Assembly (NCBI GenBank): GCA_029962745.1
Contig: CM057169.1
Location: forward strand, 23,599,523-23,663,522
Length of the DNA: 64,000 nucleotides
Direction of reading: 5' to 3'
Source of the DNA: Echinometra lucunter
Lineage: Eukaryota > Echinodermata > Echinoidea > Camarodonta > Echinometridae
In this document: piece after piece, positions 48,574 to 62,744 of the stretch
Layout of the letters: each line of letters begins with the position of its first letter
Position numbering within the stretch: the stretch's first letter is position 1
Made by a program: the position numbers and the translations under genes
Notes under the pieces: generated by a model
Database searches by the model: none
Seen by the model: the letters and a program-made list of their open reading frames with translations, nothing else
Told to the model about the DNA's origin: nothing

Positions 48574-49949
48574 ATTATCATCATCATTATTATCATAATT
48601 ACTAATGTTAATATTAATCTAATCCTAATTATTATGATTATCATGATTATTATCATCATTATTACAAACATAATTATTATCGTTTTTATTATTGGTACTG
48701 TTATAGTTATTCTTATTCTTATGAATATGATTATTATATAGTTATTTCATTATCATTTTTAAAACTTCATCAATATGAGAAAGGATAAATGGGTAATAAA
48801 AAGTGAACCCTGAAATTTCAGGCAGAACGGTGCGGCGGAACCTGGTTCGGGGATGGGGGGGGGGGGGGCTTTTTCTTGTGCATGAATAACTTTTACTTCG
48901 CGAGAGCGCGTCGCCCCAAGACATTATGGAGGTACTTATTTAACGTGACAATGTCGGCAGAGGTCCATTTCTTTCCATTTTCTTCCACCTCCGATAATTC
49001 AATTTCCGGGTAGATGGCGTATTCAGAAACTGAAAAACGGAGGGGGGGGGGGCATAAGACTGCTTCACCGAATTTTCTAATGCATCCCTGCCATAGACCT
49101 GCATATACTTTATCCAAGAGTATGATGTTGCGTCTAACGTACTCCTCCTACTACCCAGGGAGGGAGAATATACTCAAAATGTATTGCTGTGGCCATGCAC
49201 GACATTAAAAAAAAGAAAGAAAGAAAACAACAACAAAACAAAACAGAACAAAAAACCAACAACAAACAAACCGAATCAAACAAAAACAAAAAGAGAAGTT
49301 TTCGCTGTTGAGGCGCTTGATGGCATTTAGTGTGTGAAATAGACTAAGCCCTCAAATCAGGATGAAGAGTAAATGTTTGTTGAGTTAAGCGTGTATTTTA
49401 GAGGAGTTATACGTGTTCAGGGGATAAAAGGCGAGGGAAAAGGGGGGAAAAGGGTCAGAAAAGGTCTGATGGGAATTTGATCGGTGGATAAAACGTATTT
49501 AGCAGGTTTCGTAAAACCTGTGCGTGACGCACCGTAAACCGGTATAAAAGGCTTTCCACACGTTCTTCAGTGTATAGTAATATATTGTGCAGGGCAGGGG
49601 AAGCGCGGGGGTGGGGGGAAGGGGGATGGGGCCGGAGGCTGCAGCCCCCCCCCCCCACACACACACACACACACAATTTCGGATGAAGATAAATAAGGAT
49701 AAATAAAGAAAAGAAAAAAAAAACCTATAAAATTGTAAAAGCGTTCTTTGCTCATTTGACCTTGCCAAGCCATATAGGCTATAAACCCAAGGGCTTCAAG
49801 GGGCTCCGCACACTAGATGCCTGTTTGGGTGTCAGCCCCCCCCCCCCCCTCCAAAAAAAAAAGTTCCACAGCCCCTACCAGGCTCCTGCCACCAGCACAT
49901 CAACATCATAATGAACATCACCACCACCACCACCACCATCACCACCACC

Positions 49950-49982
<33 letters not shown>

Positions 49983-52800
49983 CCCATCATGACATCACAT
50001 TTCATCATCAGCAGCAGTGAATAGCCGTTTTAACTACCCTGCAGTTTGAGGTAGATCGACTTTCATTAATATTTATATTTCTAATATTTAATTCAGTGAT
50101 GTTTCTCCTGCCTCTCCATAATTAACTCTGCCCTCATTCATGTTTAAACAGTAAAAGAAGCATATAGCGGACCTAAGACATAATAAACAACAAACCCCCA
50201 AAACCGGACTGCATTAATAAAACGTAGCGCTTCTTCGCGGTATATCATATTCCCCATATCTGCGTAAAAAGAGTAAAAATGTCTGTAAGATACCACGCAA
50301 TAATTCCCAAACGATACCCTGATACAAGGGAAATGTAACTCCCTGCTGATACCTTTCACCAATTAACATTGCACGTATTTCCCGGTAGTTCTGGGAGTGG
50401 GGAGGGTCGGGGGGGGGGGGTCACAGTCATGATAGAATCGGAAATACCCTAGGTCGTCTTCCTCGTAATTTAGTGACGGATGTGAAAGCCTTTACCCTCA
50501 TTAGATAGCTTCCGATGATATCAAAGTATCTCCAAATACTCAATTTCCTGGCTGCAAATCCTAGCTTCTACCAAAAAGATAGTAGAATAATAATATCCTA
50601 TGTTTATTCATATCCTTGAGCATTGCCTTGAAAATGTTTAACCTAGGTTGACCACAAAATAGAACGTAGTGGAACAATTATCCTTCATTGTTGATATAAT
50701 TTCTTTATTAAAAAAGTAGAATGCAATTACAATACAAGGTAAACATATTATTATTAACATTTATATAGTAAACATTATCATAGATAACTGACAGAAATGT
50801 AACAAAATGGAAATGACAAAAAAGTTGTTGCCAACACTAACAGAAAGCTTTACAATCCCAATAACATAATAAGAAAAGGCCATCAAAAATGGCGGCTGCA
50901 AAAACGAATCGAATTCGAGGGAGAGGAATAACTCGCATCAATTTAATTACAGCAAGACCGCGTGGTCCACGCAACAAAAAATATATGACCCCGAAAACGT
51001 GGGGGAGGATGCGGAGATTTACACAAAGCTTTGATGAACCGCAATCATCAATTTTCATACTAATACTAGTATCCAAAACTAAAAACAAAATGTTTAGAGA
51101 GCGAAAGAGAGAGGCCTTCATTATCAGTGGAATAAATGCGTCGATGTATAATACATAAAAAGGAAGTTAACATGTTAAATTCATGTTTGGCATGTAGCGA
51201 GTCGCATTCGATCAAAGCATCATTTCATACAAGAGGGTAAAAAACACCCGGAGACTGATTTAGAAGCCCGTCTGCGTGCGCAATACACTACGAAACCAAA
51301 AAGGAAAAAATATATATATAAAGGAAAAACATAAACACTAGCCGAAAATTGCTTTTAAACGATGTCTTTATGCACTTCTAAAATTCGACCCAGTGCTTCA
51401 AAAATAACAAGAAATATACCATGGTGTAGGATAAAAGGTGTACTTTCTGGTTTATATGCTCACGAGATAAGAAAGAGTGTCAATTTAGAGCTTACCGATT
51501 TCAAAGAAAAATCTCTTCGAAGTCTTGCGATCTTTTTTTCTCTCACCGCGTGCTCTGTCGGCGTTACGGGACCTGGTGTGTGCGATTTTTCAGTGTGGCT
51601 TTTATTGAGCTATAGAATAGTTTGCGGGCAACGATAAAGTATACCATACCCAGTCTGAGCGTGTGACGTCATTCACAAAGGCTAGAGAGTTGTGTGTATT
51701 TTCATTGCAGCCCGCTATAGTTCGTATGGGATTTCAGTACACGAATGCACGGGAGAGTCTCTGTGCGAGTGAGTGTGTGTGTTTCTGTGTGTCATTACTT
51801 CACGAGAATACCTCAATTCGACCGCCTTACATAAACGTGTTATCACGTTGTGTCGAGGCTCATATCGGAGATCGGGTGATATGAAATTGGATAAGTCCGA
51901 TATTATGTTACTGATTGATTGAGGGATATAAAAAAAAATAACTTAAAAAGATGCTTCATATATACTTCGTGCGGAGCTTGCTTATTTATTCCATTTTATA
52001 AAGTATGAGTAATTTCCTCGTTCTATTTCTAGGTGTGAGGTTTACATTATGCACCTGCCGATGATTACAGCGTTTAGCTCGCTATTAAAATATAACCCGC
52101 ACATCATATAATTCAGATATGAAATAGTAAAAAATAATACACAGGGCTTATCCCTACTACCTCTTTTGTTCTAAGTTATTTCTCTTTTAAAAATTTTCTT
52201 TACCTTTTCCCTTTTTTAACAACCAAACTGCGCGTGCGAAGTTAAAAAAATATACAAGCATTTCTATTCTGGTGACTCTCCAAACAAAAACTCAAATATA
52301 AAACATTGAACAAATATCACAAGATAATTGTCAACACAAGGTTCGTGTTACGAGTATGTGCTGTTTATAGGGTGTGGCGGCTCATGTAATAGTCTTCGCG
52401 TCAAGTATGCCCGATGAATATATTGAATAGATATATGCTGTTAAATATTTACAAGGTTTAGAGATCAAAGTATGATAATAAATGAACAACAATGACATTT
52501 GAATAACATAATAAAGGGGTTTTAGAGCAACATTTTTTGTATGGTGACACGTAGACATTTAGACATTAGAAATCATATGACGTATACCAAAAAAGTGAAG
52601 AAAATTTTGGATTTATTAATAAATACGTAACAACGAATTTTCTGTTTACTGCGAGCGGAAGAAAATTAGGGTACTTCGGTTTTTATTTCAAAATGACAAA
52701 GATATCTTTTTGATAGCTTTTATTCATCATGGTTTGAAATATTGCATGATATATGGGGTATTTTGAATAATTAGTTTGTTTATTTGTTTGTTTATTTGTT
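47055..52800. other. Non-coding region with microsatellites, no gene recognised
   Basis: It includes an ATT/ATC degenerate array (48440-48735), a CAC/CAT array (49915-49985), and G/C runs (47800, 48857, 49040, 49645, 49838, 50410). A perfect TGACGTCA palindrome, part of GTGTGACGTCATTCAC, is at about 51662. The region 51360-51640 has an ORF without recognisable content. I see no supported exon. Confidence 0.45.
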
Positions 52801-52814
52801 CTTTCATGCAGTTT

Positions 52815-52977
52815 TAATTCAACGTATTTGTATGTATTTTGTATATCAGGGGGATGTGGAAGACCAGTTTGTTTCAGGACCACCCTAAAGATTCGAAATA
52901 AATAGATAAACAGATAAATATATGAATGAATGAATAAATAGATAGATAAATAAATAAATGAATAAATAAATAAATAG
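52815..52977 (+). mobile_element. Retroposon 3' end with (AATAAATG/A)n tail
   Basis: GTATTTTGTATATCAGGGGG, then GGAAGACCAGTTTGTTTCAG, GACCACCCTAAAGATTCG and an AAATAAATAGATAAA tail. The same order of blocks occurs at 62745-62862, so both are 3' ends of one retrotransposon family. Confidence 0.6.
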
Positions 52978-53341
52978 GTGCCATAGTTTCTTTTGCTGGG
53001 CGTGTTTTTAAACAAAACCCAAGTGGTAGCATTATTATTATTTTTTTTTTGTAATACATTTACAGGAGAGTATTACTTCTTACATGAAGTTTGTTGAAGC
53101 TAAGGCATTCGTATCAGAGAATATTTGAGGAAACCCGAGAAACGATCGTTATGTAATTCTAAAGTTTCCGATTAAAATATGCTGACAATTCTTTCTCGTC
53201 TTATCAGCACCTCTTGTTTTCTTTTTAGGCTATCAAATCGATAATTTTCAATTTTTTATGAACGTTTCATAGCAGATCTAATTTGAGGAGTTTACGCCCT
53301 GTTTTTGAATATTTTTTTGCTCTTGTTTTAAATTAACAGAA

Positions 53342-53395
53342 ATGTTGCTGACGACGACGATGATGATAATAATGACAACAACAATAACAAAAGGA

Positions 53396-53433
<38 letters not shown>

Positions 53434-53524
53434 ATTAATAATAATGAAAATAGAGAGAAGAAGAAGAATGATACTACTACTATTACTACTGCTGCTGCTG
53501 CTGCTGCTACTACTATTACTGCTG

Positions 53525-53580
<56 letters not shown>

Positions 53581-53640
53581 GCTACTACTGTTTCTACTTC
53601 TACTAACAATAATGATAATGATAATAATAACAAAACTGTC
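53342..53640 (+). repeat. Compound trinucleotide array (GAT)n, (TAC)n, (TGC)n
   Basis: GAT units at 53395-53432 change to TAC/TGC units at 53475-53600 and end in AATGAT. All six reading frames are open over long stretches here only because of the repeat. Confidence 0.9.
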
Positions 53641-53917
53641 CAAATGGGCATGTGGAAACAAGATTGAATAAGCTGGGTGATATAGAATTCTTTTGAGATT
53701 AACCTCAGAATTTTCGGGAGTGATTTTTTTCGTATACCGCGGTACAAATGAAACTGGAAATGGAATGCGTCTTCAGATGTTTCCTTAGCACATCGATCAA
53801 AGTATTTAAAAAAAAAGTGTATACCTTAAGCTACTTTTCATGATTACTTGTTTCAAAATAAACAGTATTACTTTGCAATGTTGAGTAATACTTAATAAAA
53901 ACCTAAGGTATATAAGC

Positions 53918-53937
53918 TACCCCCCCCCCCCCCCCGT
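53918..53937 (+). repeat. Poly-C run
   Basis: About 17 C in a row; one of many such runs in this window and a likely source of indel error. Confidence 0.85.
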
Positions 53938-54499
53938 TAAGTTGCCACTTTCAAACCTTCAACACTGAATTCATCCAAAACTACAGATAGACTATATCTT
54001 CTTGATCCGTACACAGGAATGGTAAAATTACCTTCCACCCAATAATAACGGCACTGCATCATTTCCTTCGGTGCACATTGTAAAACACAATAAATGGCGC
54101 CGAGTGATAATGAAGCCAAATCGTAAAATGCAGGTTTCATGCTGTCAAATTGTTTTCTTCTATTCTATGTGATTTAAAAACTTACTAAGATCAAGAACGT
54201 ATGCAAATTCTTTTTACCCATTGTGAACAGACGTTAGATCGTTTTTTGTCTAACAATATTTTTTTTAAATTTCATAATGCTGGAACATTGCATTTTGCGC
54301 TACCCGTATTATTCATACTCATAAATCATACATAGGGAGTTCGTTTTTCTCATGAGCGTCTGGCTTTGTAAATCTCAATGAAATATAATATCTTTTAATT
54401 TACCCTCGGGGTAGAGAAAAAGACACGGGAGACAGAGTAAGAAGAATTAAAGTATCGTTTCGATTTCTTGGTATTCATGACGCCAGTGAACATGGTGAA

Positions 54500-54604
54500 G
54501 AGACAGAGAGAGAGAGAGGGGCAGAGAGACGGAGAGGGGCACACAAATATAGAGGATAGAGAAAAATAGAGAGAAAGGGAGGAAGGTGAATTGAGAGAGG
54601 TGGA

Positions 54605-54646
<42 letters not shown>

Positions 54647-55085
54647 TAGAAAGGGGTCCAAACAATAATAATCCAGGCGCCTTGCAGAGACCATGCATAC
54701 GACACTCCTTGAGGAAATAGGCAGTCCGTGTCGGAGTAAATTGCGAGGGAATTAAATGGCAATAGGTTATCCCGTTACGATTATAGGAGCTTATTATTTT
54801 TCCGAAGCACCGAGCGGTGAACATCGCGATCGACATGCTAGCGGGGCATTCTCTTTCTTCTCGCCCCACCTTTCTCTCCCCCCAATTCTTTGATCGGTTC
54901 CGCGAGTAGTAGTAGTAGTAGAAAGGGAAAAGGGGGGAGTGGACATGGTGAAGAGAAAGAGGAAAAGAAAAAGAAGACAAAGGAAATGAAGGGGAGTTGT
55001 GGAGAAAGAAAGAGAGAGAGAGGGGGAGATAGGGAGAGAGAGGGAGAGAGGGAGAGAGACACCGGAGAGTTGGGGAGAGAGCGAT
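54500..55085 (+). repeat. Purine-rich (GA)n blocks
   Basis: (GA)n at 54605-54645 and AGAG/GGGAGA blocks at 54500-54600 and 54950-55080, with a short (AGT)n at 54906-54922 between them. The segment just right of it (55090-55290) is unusually rich in CpG for the window. That is compatible with a promoter or first exon but shows no core element I can name. Confidence 0.7.
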
Positions 55086-55291
55086 GAATGCTGTCGAAGT
55101 GCGTCGGATTGTGTGTGCGTGTGTGTACCGGTGTGGTGATCGGTAGGGGTTTGTTATGGGCTTTCATCACTGTGTGTGACGTGGGGTTTGTTCGCTACCC
55201 ACAGAGAGAGTCAATGCCGTTTGCGTCGGGGTGGGGCTCCGTTCATACGCCCGCGGAATCGTGCGGTCGTGAAGCAATGCTCCGTGTATAG

Positions 55292-57085
55292 TGTGCAGGC
55301 CCTGAATTATTAGGATATAATCGGATTAGTGCTCACAGCAGACAAAAATCTAAACGAGAAAAGCTTATTCTTCGTGTTTTGGAAACAACATCATCTACTC
55401 AAAAACAGTCATAATTCTTGCTGAAATATCATAGACATGAAGTGCTCAATTGAATTATAATAATCCCTCGCCTTTTGACGAACATATCATTTCGTTTAAA
55501 CAAAGAAACGAAACGATGCAAGAACAATGCATTCAAATGCGTCAAACCGTGGCAAGGTTATGTTGACTCATAAATCGACAAGACTCAGTTTACATAAATT
55601 AGAATTGAATTTATCCTATTGATTCTCCCCAGCATGTAGTTTTGCAGGGAAATAATTATTTTAAGGACGTTGAATGTGGTAGGTTATGGCCCATGTACAG
55701 TTGGAATAAGATAATGAATAGTAATGACGATACTCCTAATAGCCGACAAAAACACTTTAAAATGCACATGAAACCTGTGTCCAATTTAATGAAGCATGGA
55801 AGAGTATAAAAAATGCAAAATAGATAAGATTAAAATATCATCGGTAGATATAGTTTTCCTTCCCGTTTTAATACTTCCTGTCCTGCTATCGGAAAATAGA
55901 TCGCGCACAACCGTTGAAGTTGTAATTCATGATAAAGGAAATTAAATTATTCTTGAGCTTGTATTCAAGACTCCCTCTATTTTTCGATATGATAGGATAT
56001 TTCTCCACGTTCTAGTTGTTGATTTATAAGAATTACGGTATTTCATAGTGTGCACATTATTTTAGTTTGCTGTTTGTTTGTTGTTTTATGGACATGACGG
56101 ACGTGTATTGATTTCATGTGATTGTTCACTCTTAGTATTCGTCGATCTTTTCTTGAGCGTCACAATCTAAATCATGCGATCGAAGGCAGGAGGGTTCATC
56201 AGTCGTTTAGCGGTGAAGACTTACGATCATGTAACCAGTAGCAATGCACCGTACATTGATATAATACCAATAGATCACATACAATTCAGAGTTCTGTGAA
56301 AAATGAAAAGCTTTCCCCTTCGTGCTATACATGTACAAATCAGCACAAAAAATGTCAACTCTGTTTACCCGCACCTTTAAATTCGTGACAATAGTGATTT
56401 AGTGAACGTTTTTCAAGCAACCATGAAAGGTTGGGTGCAGCTTTGTTATAATAACACAAGCATGACAAGGGAAAACCTGTGAGAAACGTTCCGATCGTTA
56501 AGTCAACACGACTTTGCATTTGGTACCCAATGTGTACTATCAGTTAGCAGGTAAACAATACAGCACAAATTATCATTATTATATTACTCGCTATAGTATG
56601 TTATCAGAATATCTCGAGTGGAAACAAACAGTTCAGTGTTGCCATACTAGAAATATGCTTTATTGTACATTTTTGTCACAAGACCCCGGTAAAACCAAAG
56701 TGCTGGATCATCAGCCTCTCAGGGTCGTTTCCGCGGAGGTTCATATCGTAATCTCCCGAAATGACGCAAATTTTATCTCGCAATAAATCATTTGCAGACG
56801 CAAATTGTCGAGTAATGGAGACACAAACTGTCGCGATTGGCATGTTCAATAAAATGTCTCTTACGCTTTTTAAAACCCTTTAATGTCTTCAGATATCGGG
56901 AAAAGACACAATACCATATAGTGATAAAGATGATAATAACGATGATGAAAGTGATAATATAGTATAATGATACTTCTATATAGTATACAAGTAATCATGA
57001 CAATAATGATTAGGTTGAAGCACAGCAACAACAAGAACAACAAGAACAACGGCAAGAAAGACAACTAAACAGCAACAATAACATT
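55292..57085. other. Non-coding region, nothing recognised
   Basis: AT-rich sequence without repeats of note or plausible exons. The ORF 56514-56786 has no recognisable content. Confidence 0.45.
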
Positions 57086-57089
57086 ACTA

Positions 57090-57107
57090 GTGATAATTAT
57101 AATAATG

Positions 57108-57171
<64 letters not shown>

Positions 57172-57294
57172 TAATAGTAATAATAACGATACTACTACTA
57201 CTGCTACTACTACTACTACTACTACACTGCTACTACTACTACTACTACACTGCTACTACTACTACTACTACTGCTACTACTACTACTGCTACTG

Positions 57295-57326
<32 letters not shown>

Positions 57327-57411
57327 GCTACTACTACTACTGCTACTGCTACTACTACTACTACTACTGCTACTACTGCTACTACTACTACTATTGCTAC
57401 TACTACTACTT

Positions 57412-57449
<38 letters not shown>

Positions 57450-57493
57450 GCTACTACTAACTACTGCTTCTTCTACTACTACTACTACTACTG

Positions 57494-57524
<31 letters not shown>

Positions 57525-57610
57525 TGCTACTACTGCTACTATACTACTTGACATCAGCATCGTCATCATCATCAGTATCAGCATTATCATCATCATCATC
57601 ATCATAATAA
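57090..57610 (+). repeat. Compound array (AAT)n then (ACT/GCT)n then (CAT)n
   Basis: About 90 bases of AAT units, then about 360 bases of ACT with interspersed GCT and TCT, then CAT units. It yields overlapping long low-complexity ORFs on both strands, none of which is a gene. Confidence 0.92.
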
Positions 57611-57619
57611 TCATAGCAA

Positions 57620-59270
57620 TTATAATCGCACATTTTTGTATGGTGCTCTTCGTAATAATACGACGCTTCTATAGTATCAACAATTTAGATTATCATTTGT
57701 TTTTCCTCCTACTCATTGGTTTGATAATACACGAGGTCGCATCGACCTTTTATAACTATGCTTTAATTAACTAAACATGTTTCAGAAAAAGAAGGGAAAA
57801 ATGGTGAAAGGCAGATGCTGCTCAGTCGATTGCCTGGTATGTCCGTGTTTTATCGTTAAAAAAAGAGCACCTGCATATCTTTGCTATACTTTCACGAAGG
57901 GCTTTTATACAATCTTGACATTAATATTCATTATCATGTCAACACATTTACTTGTATTCACATCGACATCGTAAGAATAAGTAATGCACATATTTTTGAT
58001 CTTCCAGTGCCGTTTTAGGTTGTAGTAGCCATGATATCAAACGTACCATGTCCTCCCCTCTCTACGATTCCATATTTAATGATAAATATCGAGGTGATAG
58101 TTTTCACCTTGCTATGCTGATGGGAGTAATTATTGTACCCCTCCCTGAACATGAAACGCTTTCTGATACCTGATATGTCTTTCCATTATTATTTGTGAAC
58201 CGTCGAGGAATGAATAGGCCTAGCTGGCTGCAGGGCCTTGACCCCATCAAATAGAAATCGCGTATTTATTTGATCCGACTTTCCGATTTCATTTCCAGGG
58301 GTTGTTTTTTTTTTTCTGTACTTTGCCGTATGTTCAACAACAGTTTCGCAAAGCTTTATCTCGAACGTTGTCCTTCTAGGCGAGATACATGATTTAAAGA
58401 TTCTGAATGATTTTGGTCATTTACATGAAAGAAATAAAATGCTGCATAAGGTTTTAAAAGTTTGATTTAAAGGCATTTGGTAGCTTTGCAAAATTGACGA
58501 AAATGAGCTTGAAAATGGGTGAATTGTATGTAAATCTCTTTCAATATGTTTAATTAGCAAAATCTGAAAGTATCAGACAAAAAAGATTTCATTTACTCTC
58601 AAAAAAGAGAAAATAGATTACGGTTCGAACGGAAAATTTGGTCAGAATTATCAGTGACTGTTTACTACCTGATTACCAAGCTGTTACCACTTTATTTCTG
58701 ATAAGAAAACTCCTTCAAAAAAGTGTAAACAAACTTTGATTTCCAGAAGAAAAAAAAAATTGTCGTAATCTTTGGAATGTGTGGAAATATCTATCTGATT
58801 CTTTTTTTTTTGTAATGTTATCCTTTTCCCCCCAATTTCTTTTCTTTTTTTTTTTCTTGGCTATTTCCGGATATAGGCGGAAGCAGTTATTTCTTCAAAA
58901 CAGGCGTGTTTATGATTGCTCTTATCTTCTTTCCTGTTAACATTAACTGAAAAGCGGACTTCCTTAAGGCCAAGGGCGGCTCCAGGGTGTTTTGATGGGG
59001 GGGGGGGGGGGGGAGGGGGAGATGTCCCATAGGTAAGTTTATTTACATTTTAAATAAATAAATTAGGGGTATAAAACGGTTGTATGACCAAGCCAAACTA
59101 CAATTCTAAAATATGATGAGCGAGCGAAGCGAGCGAGCAAAAAATAAGCACTTTCCTGGTTTTAAATCACATTTTTCAAATAGAAATTCTAAAATATGAT
59201 GGTTGTTTATGACAGATTATCAAAAATTTTATTTACTGATTAATGCAAATATCGTTTCTTCCTTAAAAAG
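57620..59270. other. Non-coding region with a repeat motif GCGAGCGAAGCGAGCGAGC
   Basis: A 17-base G-run at 58998-59014 and the palindrome-like GCGAGCGAAGCGAGCGAGC at 59119-59137 sit in a dispersed-repeat context (ATTCTAAAATATGATG occurs on both sides, 59104 and 59186). The small ORF 57777-57974 shows a hydrophobic C-terminus but nothing else to support it. Confidence 0.45.
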
Positions 59271-59319
59271 TGACAAAGTGGGGGGGGGGGATATTTGTAC
59301 ACGCCATCCACCTCTCAAA

Positions 59320-59425
59320 AAATACTGTTAACGTAATTCGGAAGTAAGTTCTGAAACTATATTCAACTTTTATATACCATTGTAATAATCACACGAAAAT
59401 ACATTTTAGCCTCTCAAAAAAGTGG
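59320..59425 (+). repeat. Left arm of a widely spaced inverted repeat
   Basis: AAATACTGTTAACGTAATTC through CACACGAAAATACATTTTAG matches the reverse complement of 60842-60950 over about 105 bases with few changes. See the partner. Confidence 0.8.
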
Positions 59426-59704
59426 GGGGGATATATCCCCCATCCCCCAGGATTTACGCCAATGATGCACAGACATAAATAGAAGATATACGCACCGTGA
59501 CAAACGAATATAGAATATGGACTGACACACATTATTGCATATTTGCATCACGCTATTTATCTTTTTTTTTTTTTTAAATTTGTTGTTACACCACTTCACA
59601 AAAACTGTGACGGCGCCGAAATTACCCCAAAGTAATATAAATAACAACATAAATCAGAATAATGATCGATATAGTTATGATAGTACTCGTCATTTCAGTC
59701 ACAT

Positions 59705-59708
59705 TAAC

Positions 59709-59741
<33 letters not shown>

Positions 59742-59804
59742 AACTATTATTATTATCATAAGCATAATAATAATAATAATAATGCATTACTAATTATCTA
59801 TTAA

Positions 59805-59894
<90 letters not shown>

Positions 59895-59930
59895 TATTAT
59901 TATTGTTGTTGTTATTGTTGTTAGAATGAC
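59705..59930 (+). repeat. (GAT)n and (ATT)n microsatellites
   Basis: GAT units at 59709-59742 and about 30 ATT units at 59803-59905, followed by GTT units. Confidence 0.92.
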
Positions 59931-60841
59931 AATAATTATTGTGATCATTATTGCTGTTCCTGTCATTTCTAAACATGTTGATTCAGTTCAATTGTAAGCA
60001 AACATCCTTCCCTAAAACCAGAGGGGATGATTGTACATGTCATTCCCCCCCCCACCTCACAAGGTGGGGGATGCATACCCATCATCCCCCCCCCCCCCCG
60101 CTGTCTACGCCCCTGCGCACAGCAGTTGCCAAGTTGTGCACTGGCTTGTCCACCATGAGGTGAAACCCCAGCTGCCCCTCCCACACTTCATATTATGATA
60201 GGCTTCTATTTCAGTACATAAGAATTAAATTGAATTGAATTGTTAAATCAAGTTACAAAGACTACCGGGAGGAAGGACTAGATATCCTCATGTAATCATG
60301 TATACCAGATTACGTGTATAGCAAAAACCATGTCTTGAACTGAAAGACATTATACATTATACAAATTTTTAAAAAAATGTATTAATTTTTTAAACATTAA
60401 TCCTTTTCTCTTTCATTTTGCCATTAAAGAGACTAGTCGTTCCCGAACACTGCAATATCTTGTTTGTTTCTTTACACAACTCAATTTGACCATAGAAATA
60501 TTATTCTGTTATTGCCCGAAATAGCTTTGCAATGTAAAAAGTCTGAGACATGCATCGTGTTGATAAACGTGCGTGTTTTTGTGCATATATAAACGCAAAC
60601 ACAATCATGCGAGCGCGCCAACATAATTATACACTCACCCTCGCACACAAGAAAAAAAAAGCACCTTTCGCAAGCAAACAAACAAACAAGAAGAGAAAAA
60701 TAAAATAAGAAAAAAAAAATGACAGAATATAATTTATATGCACATATTTTTTTTAACCATTCCACAGCGGTACCGATATCGTCTAAAGTCCAACCTGCAT
60801 ACCTGCCAATCGATCAATTGTCTATTGTGCAAAGGTGCGTT

Positions 60842-60950
60842 ACTCCTTTGAAGGCTAAAATGTATTTTCGTGTGATTATACAGTGGTATATAAAAGTTGA
60901 ATATAGTTTCAGAACTTACTTCCGAATTACGCTAACAGTATTTTTTTCTA
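60842..60950 (-). repeat. Right arm of a widely spaced inverted repeat
   Basis: The reverse complement of 59320-59425. The arms are 1.4 kb apart and enclose microsatellites and poly-C repeat sequence. They may be two copies of one dispersed repeat in opposite orientations, or the ends of a larger foldback. Confidence 0.8.
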
Positions 60951-61689
60951 ATGAAATAAATGACGGCTAGATTCTAAATTCAGTATTCCATGGTTTTAAC
61001 TGAGTTTTGGCCATGTCGAAAGGAATTCTTTGAATGCTTTTTTAGCGCCTTTAGGGGCAACGAGATCACAAAAGCCCGTGTTACATATATCACGCACCTA
61101 TGAGTCATGTACATAAAATAGGAGATAACAGGTAACATGGTTAAGGGCGCGATATGAATTCATTAAATCAATTACCACATGGGCTTCGTTCAACGCAAAT
61201 TTGTAAAAGCAATTGAGAAATAATACTTGTTACCTTGTCTTACGTATGATAACAGGGAGCTAAATGCCATAACAACTGCCCAGAATATTGTGTAACACTC
61301 AGATAAGTACAAACGAATTCTAAAAATGGCCCTGTTCATCATTAAAAAAAAATAATAATAATAAAAAAATACTAACACGGTGACTTAAGGTTTTGCCGTT
61401 AAGAAAAAGACGGGTGGGTAAATGATAACAGTGCACCCACATTTCAACATTAATCACTATTCGCCAATTCGGCAAGATTGATTTAATTTCACGAATGGTT
61501 TATTCATTGTCATGATACCTATTCAACAATGGATAACAATCCGAACGCTTTTTTTATTTTATAAATGATTACCCGTGATCAGGTTGACTGCCACCATTCA
61601 TTTTTTTCCCGTCCACCAAAGCATTTTGAAGCACCGGACCTGAGAATACCAATGAAAATTAATGTCTTGCCAAAAGATTTAGGTGCCGT

Positions 61690-61765
61690 GCTGAGGTTTC
61701 AGTTTCAGTTTCAGTTTTTATTTTTTGAGCCCATGGTCTTCACAGACATGACGACATGTCCTCTT
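61690..61765 (-). mobile_element. Retrotransposon 3' tail, (CTGAAA)n, minus strand
   Basis: On the minus strand, CGTCATGTCTGTGAAGACCA then GGGCTCAAAAAATAAAAA runs into three CTGAAA units. Short tandem 3' tails of this form are typical of CR1/L2-type LINEs. Only the tail is recognisable. Confidence 0.5.
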
Positions 61766-62744
61766 TCTGTTCAAACTACTCAAAATCTCTCACAACATTT
61801 TGAAATAAAAATAAAAATCATGCAAATGCCTTTTGGATAAAAAGGAAAATCTACATTTTTGTGTGTTCATATCGGCTTATCAGACATTCATCTGTCCAAA
61901 ACGGCAAGATTTTTTTTTTTTTTTTGATAATCAAGTTACAGCTACACCCCTTGTAAAAAGGTACCATTGTATTCATTCTATAATTTGATGGTATGGTGAT
62001 ATTACCATGCATGGTGTACCATGCATGCTTGTATCATGGGTACCGTCGTAATTTTTTTTTTTTCACAAGGGAGGACTCAAATTGTCTACTGCAAACGCAG
62101 TAGGTTATTGAAGAAAAAAAAACGCGCCCAGTTTTCAGTGGCCGCCTCTGCATTTCGCCTTAGATAATAATATTTGTTTGCACCTTTTTATCAAATCTAT
62201 TTTTATTCTCCACTCTTCAAGGGTGACTAACGATTGCCATCCGTGAACGAATTTACACAATGAAACACTCCCAACATCCCATTCTGCTCTGCCATACTCA
62301 GTTGCATTGTACATCATTATGCGTCTTGGTATTGTAATCACAGTGCGACGCACCATCAAGACCAGCAGGGGAGGCCATTGATTTTGTGGTCTTTATTTGT
62401 GTCGTTGTTGAACTAGCCGAGTATCGTAATGAGGGGCTCCGTTTGAGATTGGAATGGAACTTGACAAAGACTGTTCAATTTACAATAAATCTAGATTTGA
62501 ATAGATGTAGCAATTTGTGAAATGAATGCGCCGAAGCAAATGCTTTCGATTAAGATAAGAGCAAAATACATTATGGAATTTCACTCAAATTCCCGTTCCA
62601 ATTTAAGTAAAGTGGTAGAGAGATAGAAGAGAAAAAAAAAGGGGGCGTGGGTAGTAGCCTAGTTATAGTGTGCGTGTGTGTAATTGGTAAGACAGATAAT
62701 TATAATTATTTACGCCTTGGACAATTCAAAATATGTATTCCGCA

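Noticed and set aside
48385..48741. 118-residue Ile-rich ORF (and the poly-Ser, poly-Leu and poly-Thr ORFs at 53278-53747, 57090-57774 and 59794-59976)
   Set aside because: Translations of trinucleotide microsatellites, open in several frames at once.
50889..51158. Arg-rich 89-residue ORF starting MAAAKTNRIRGRG
   Set aside because: Arg-rich stretch resembles a nuclear protein but no domain, splice partner or repeat of the pattern supports it.
55090..55290. Promoter or first exon of the BCOR homologue
   Set aside because: CpG content is raised and the position is plausible, but no core promoter element or donor site was convincing enough to annotate.
61953..62085. Short MITE with CCCTTGT ends
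   Set aside because: The inverted ends are short, partly homopolymeric and lack a target duplication.
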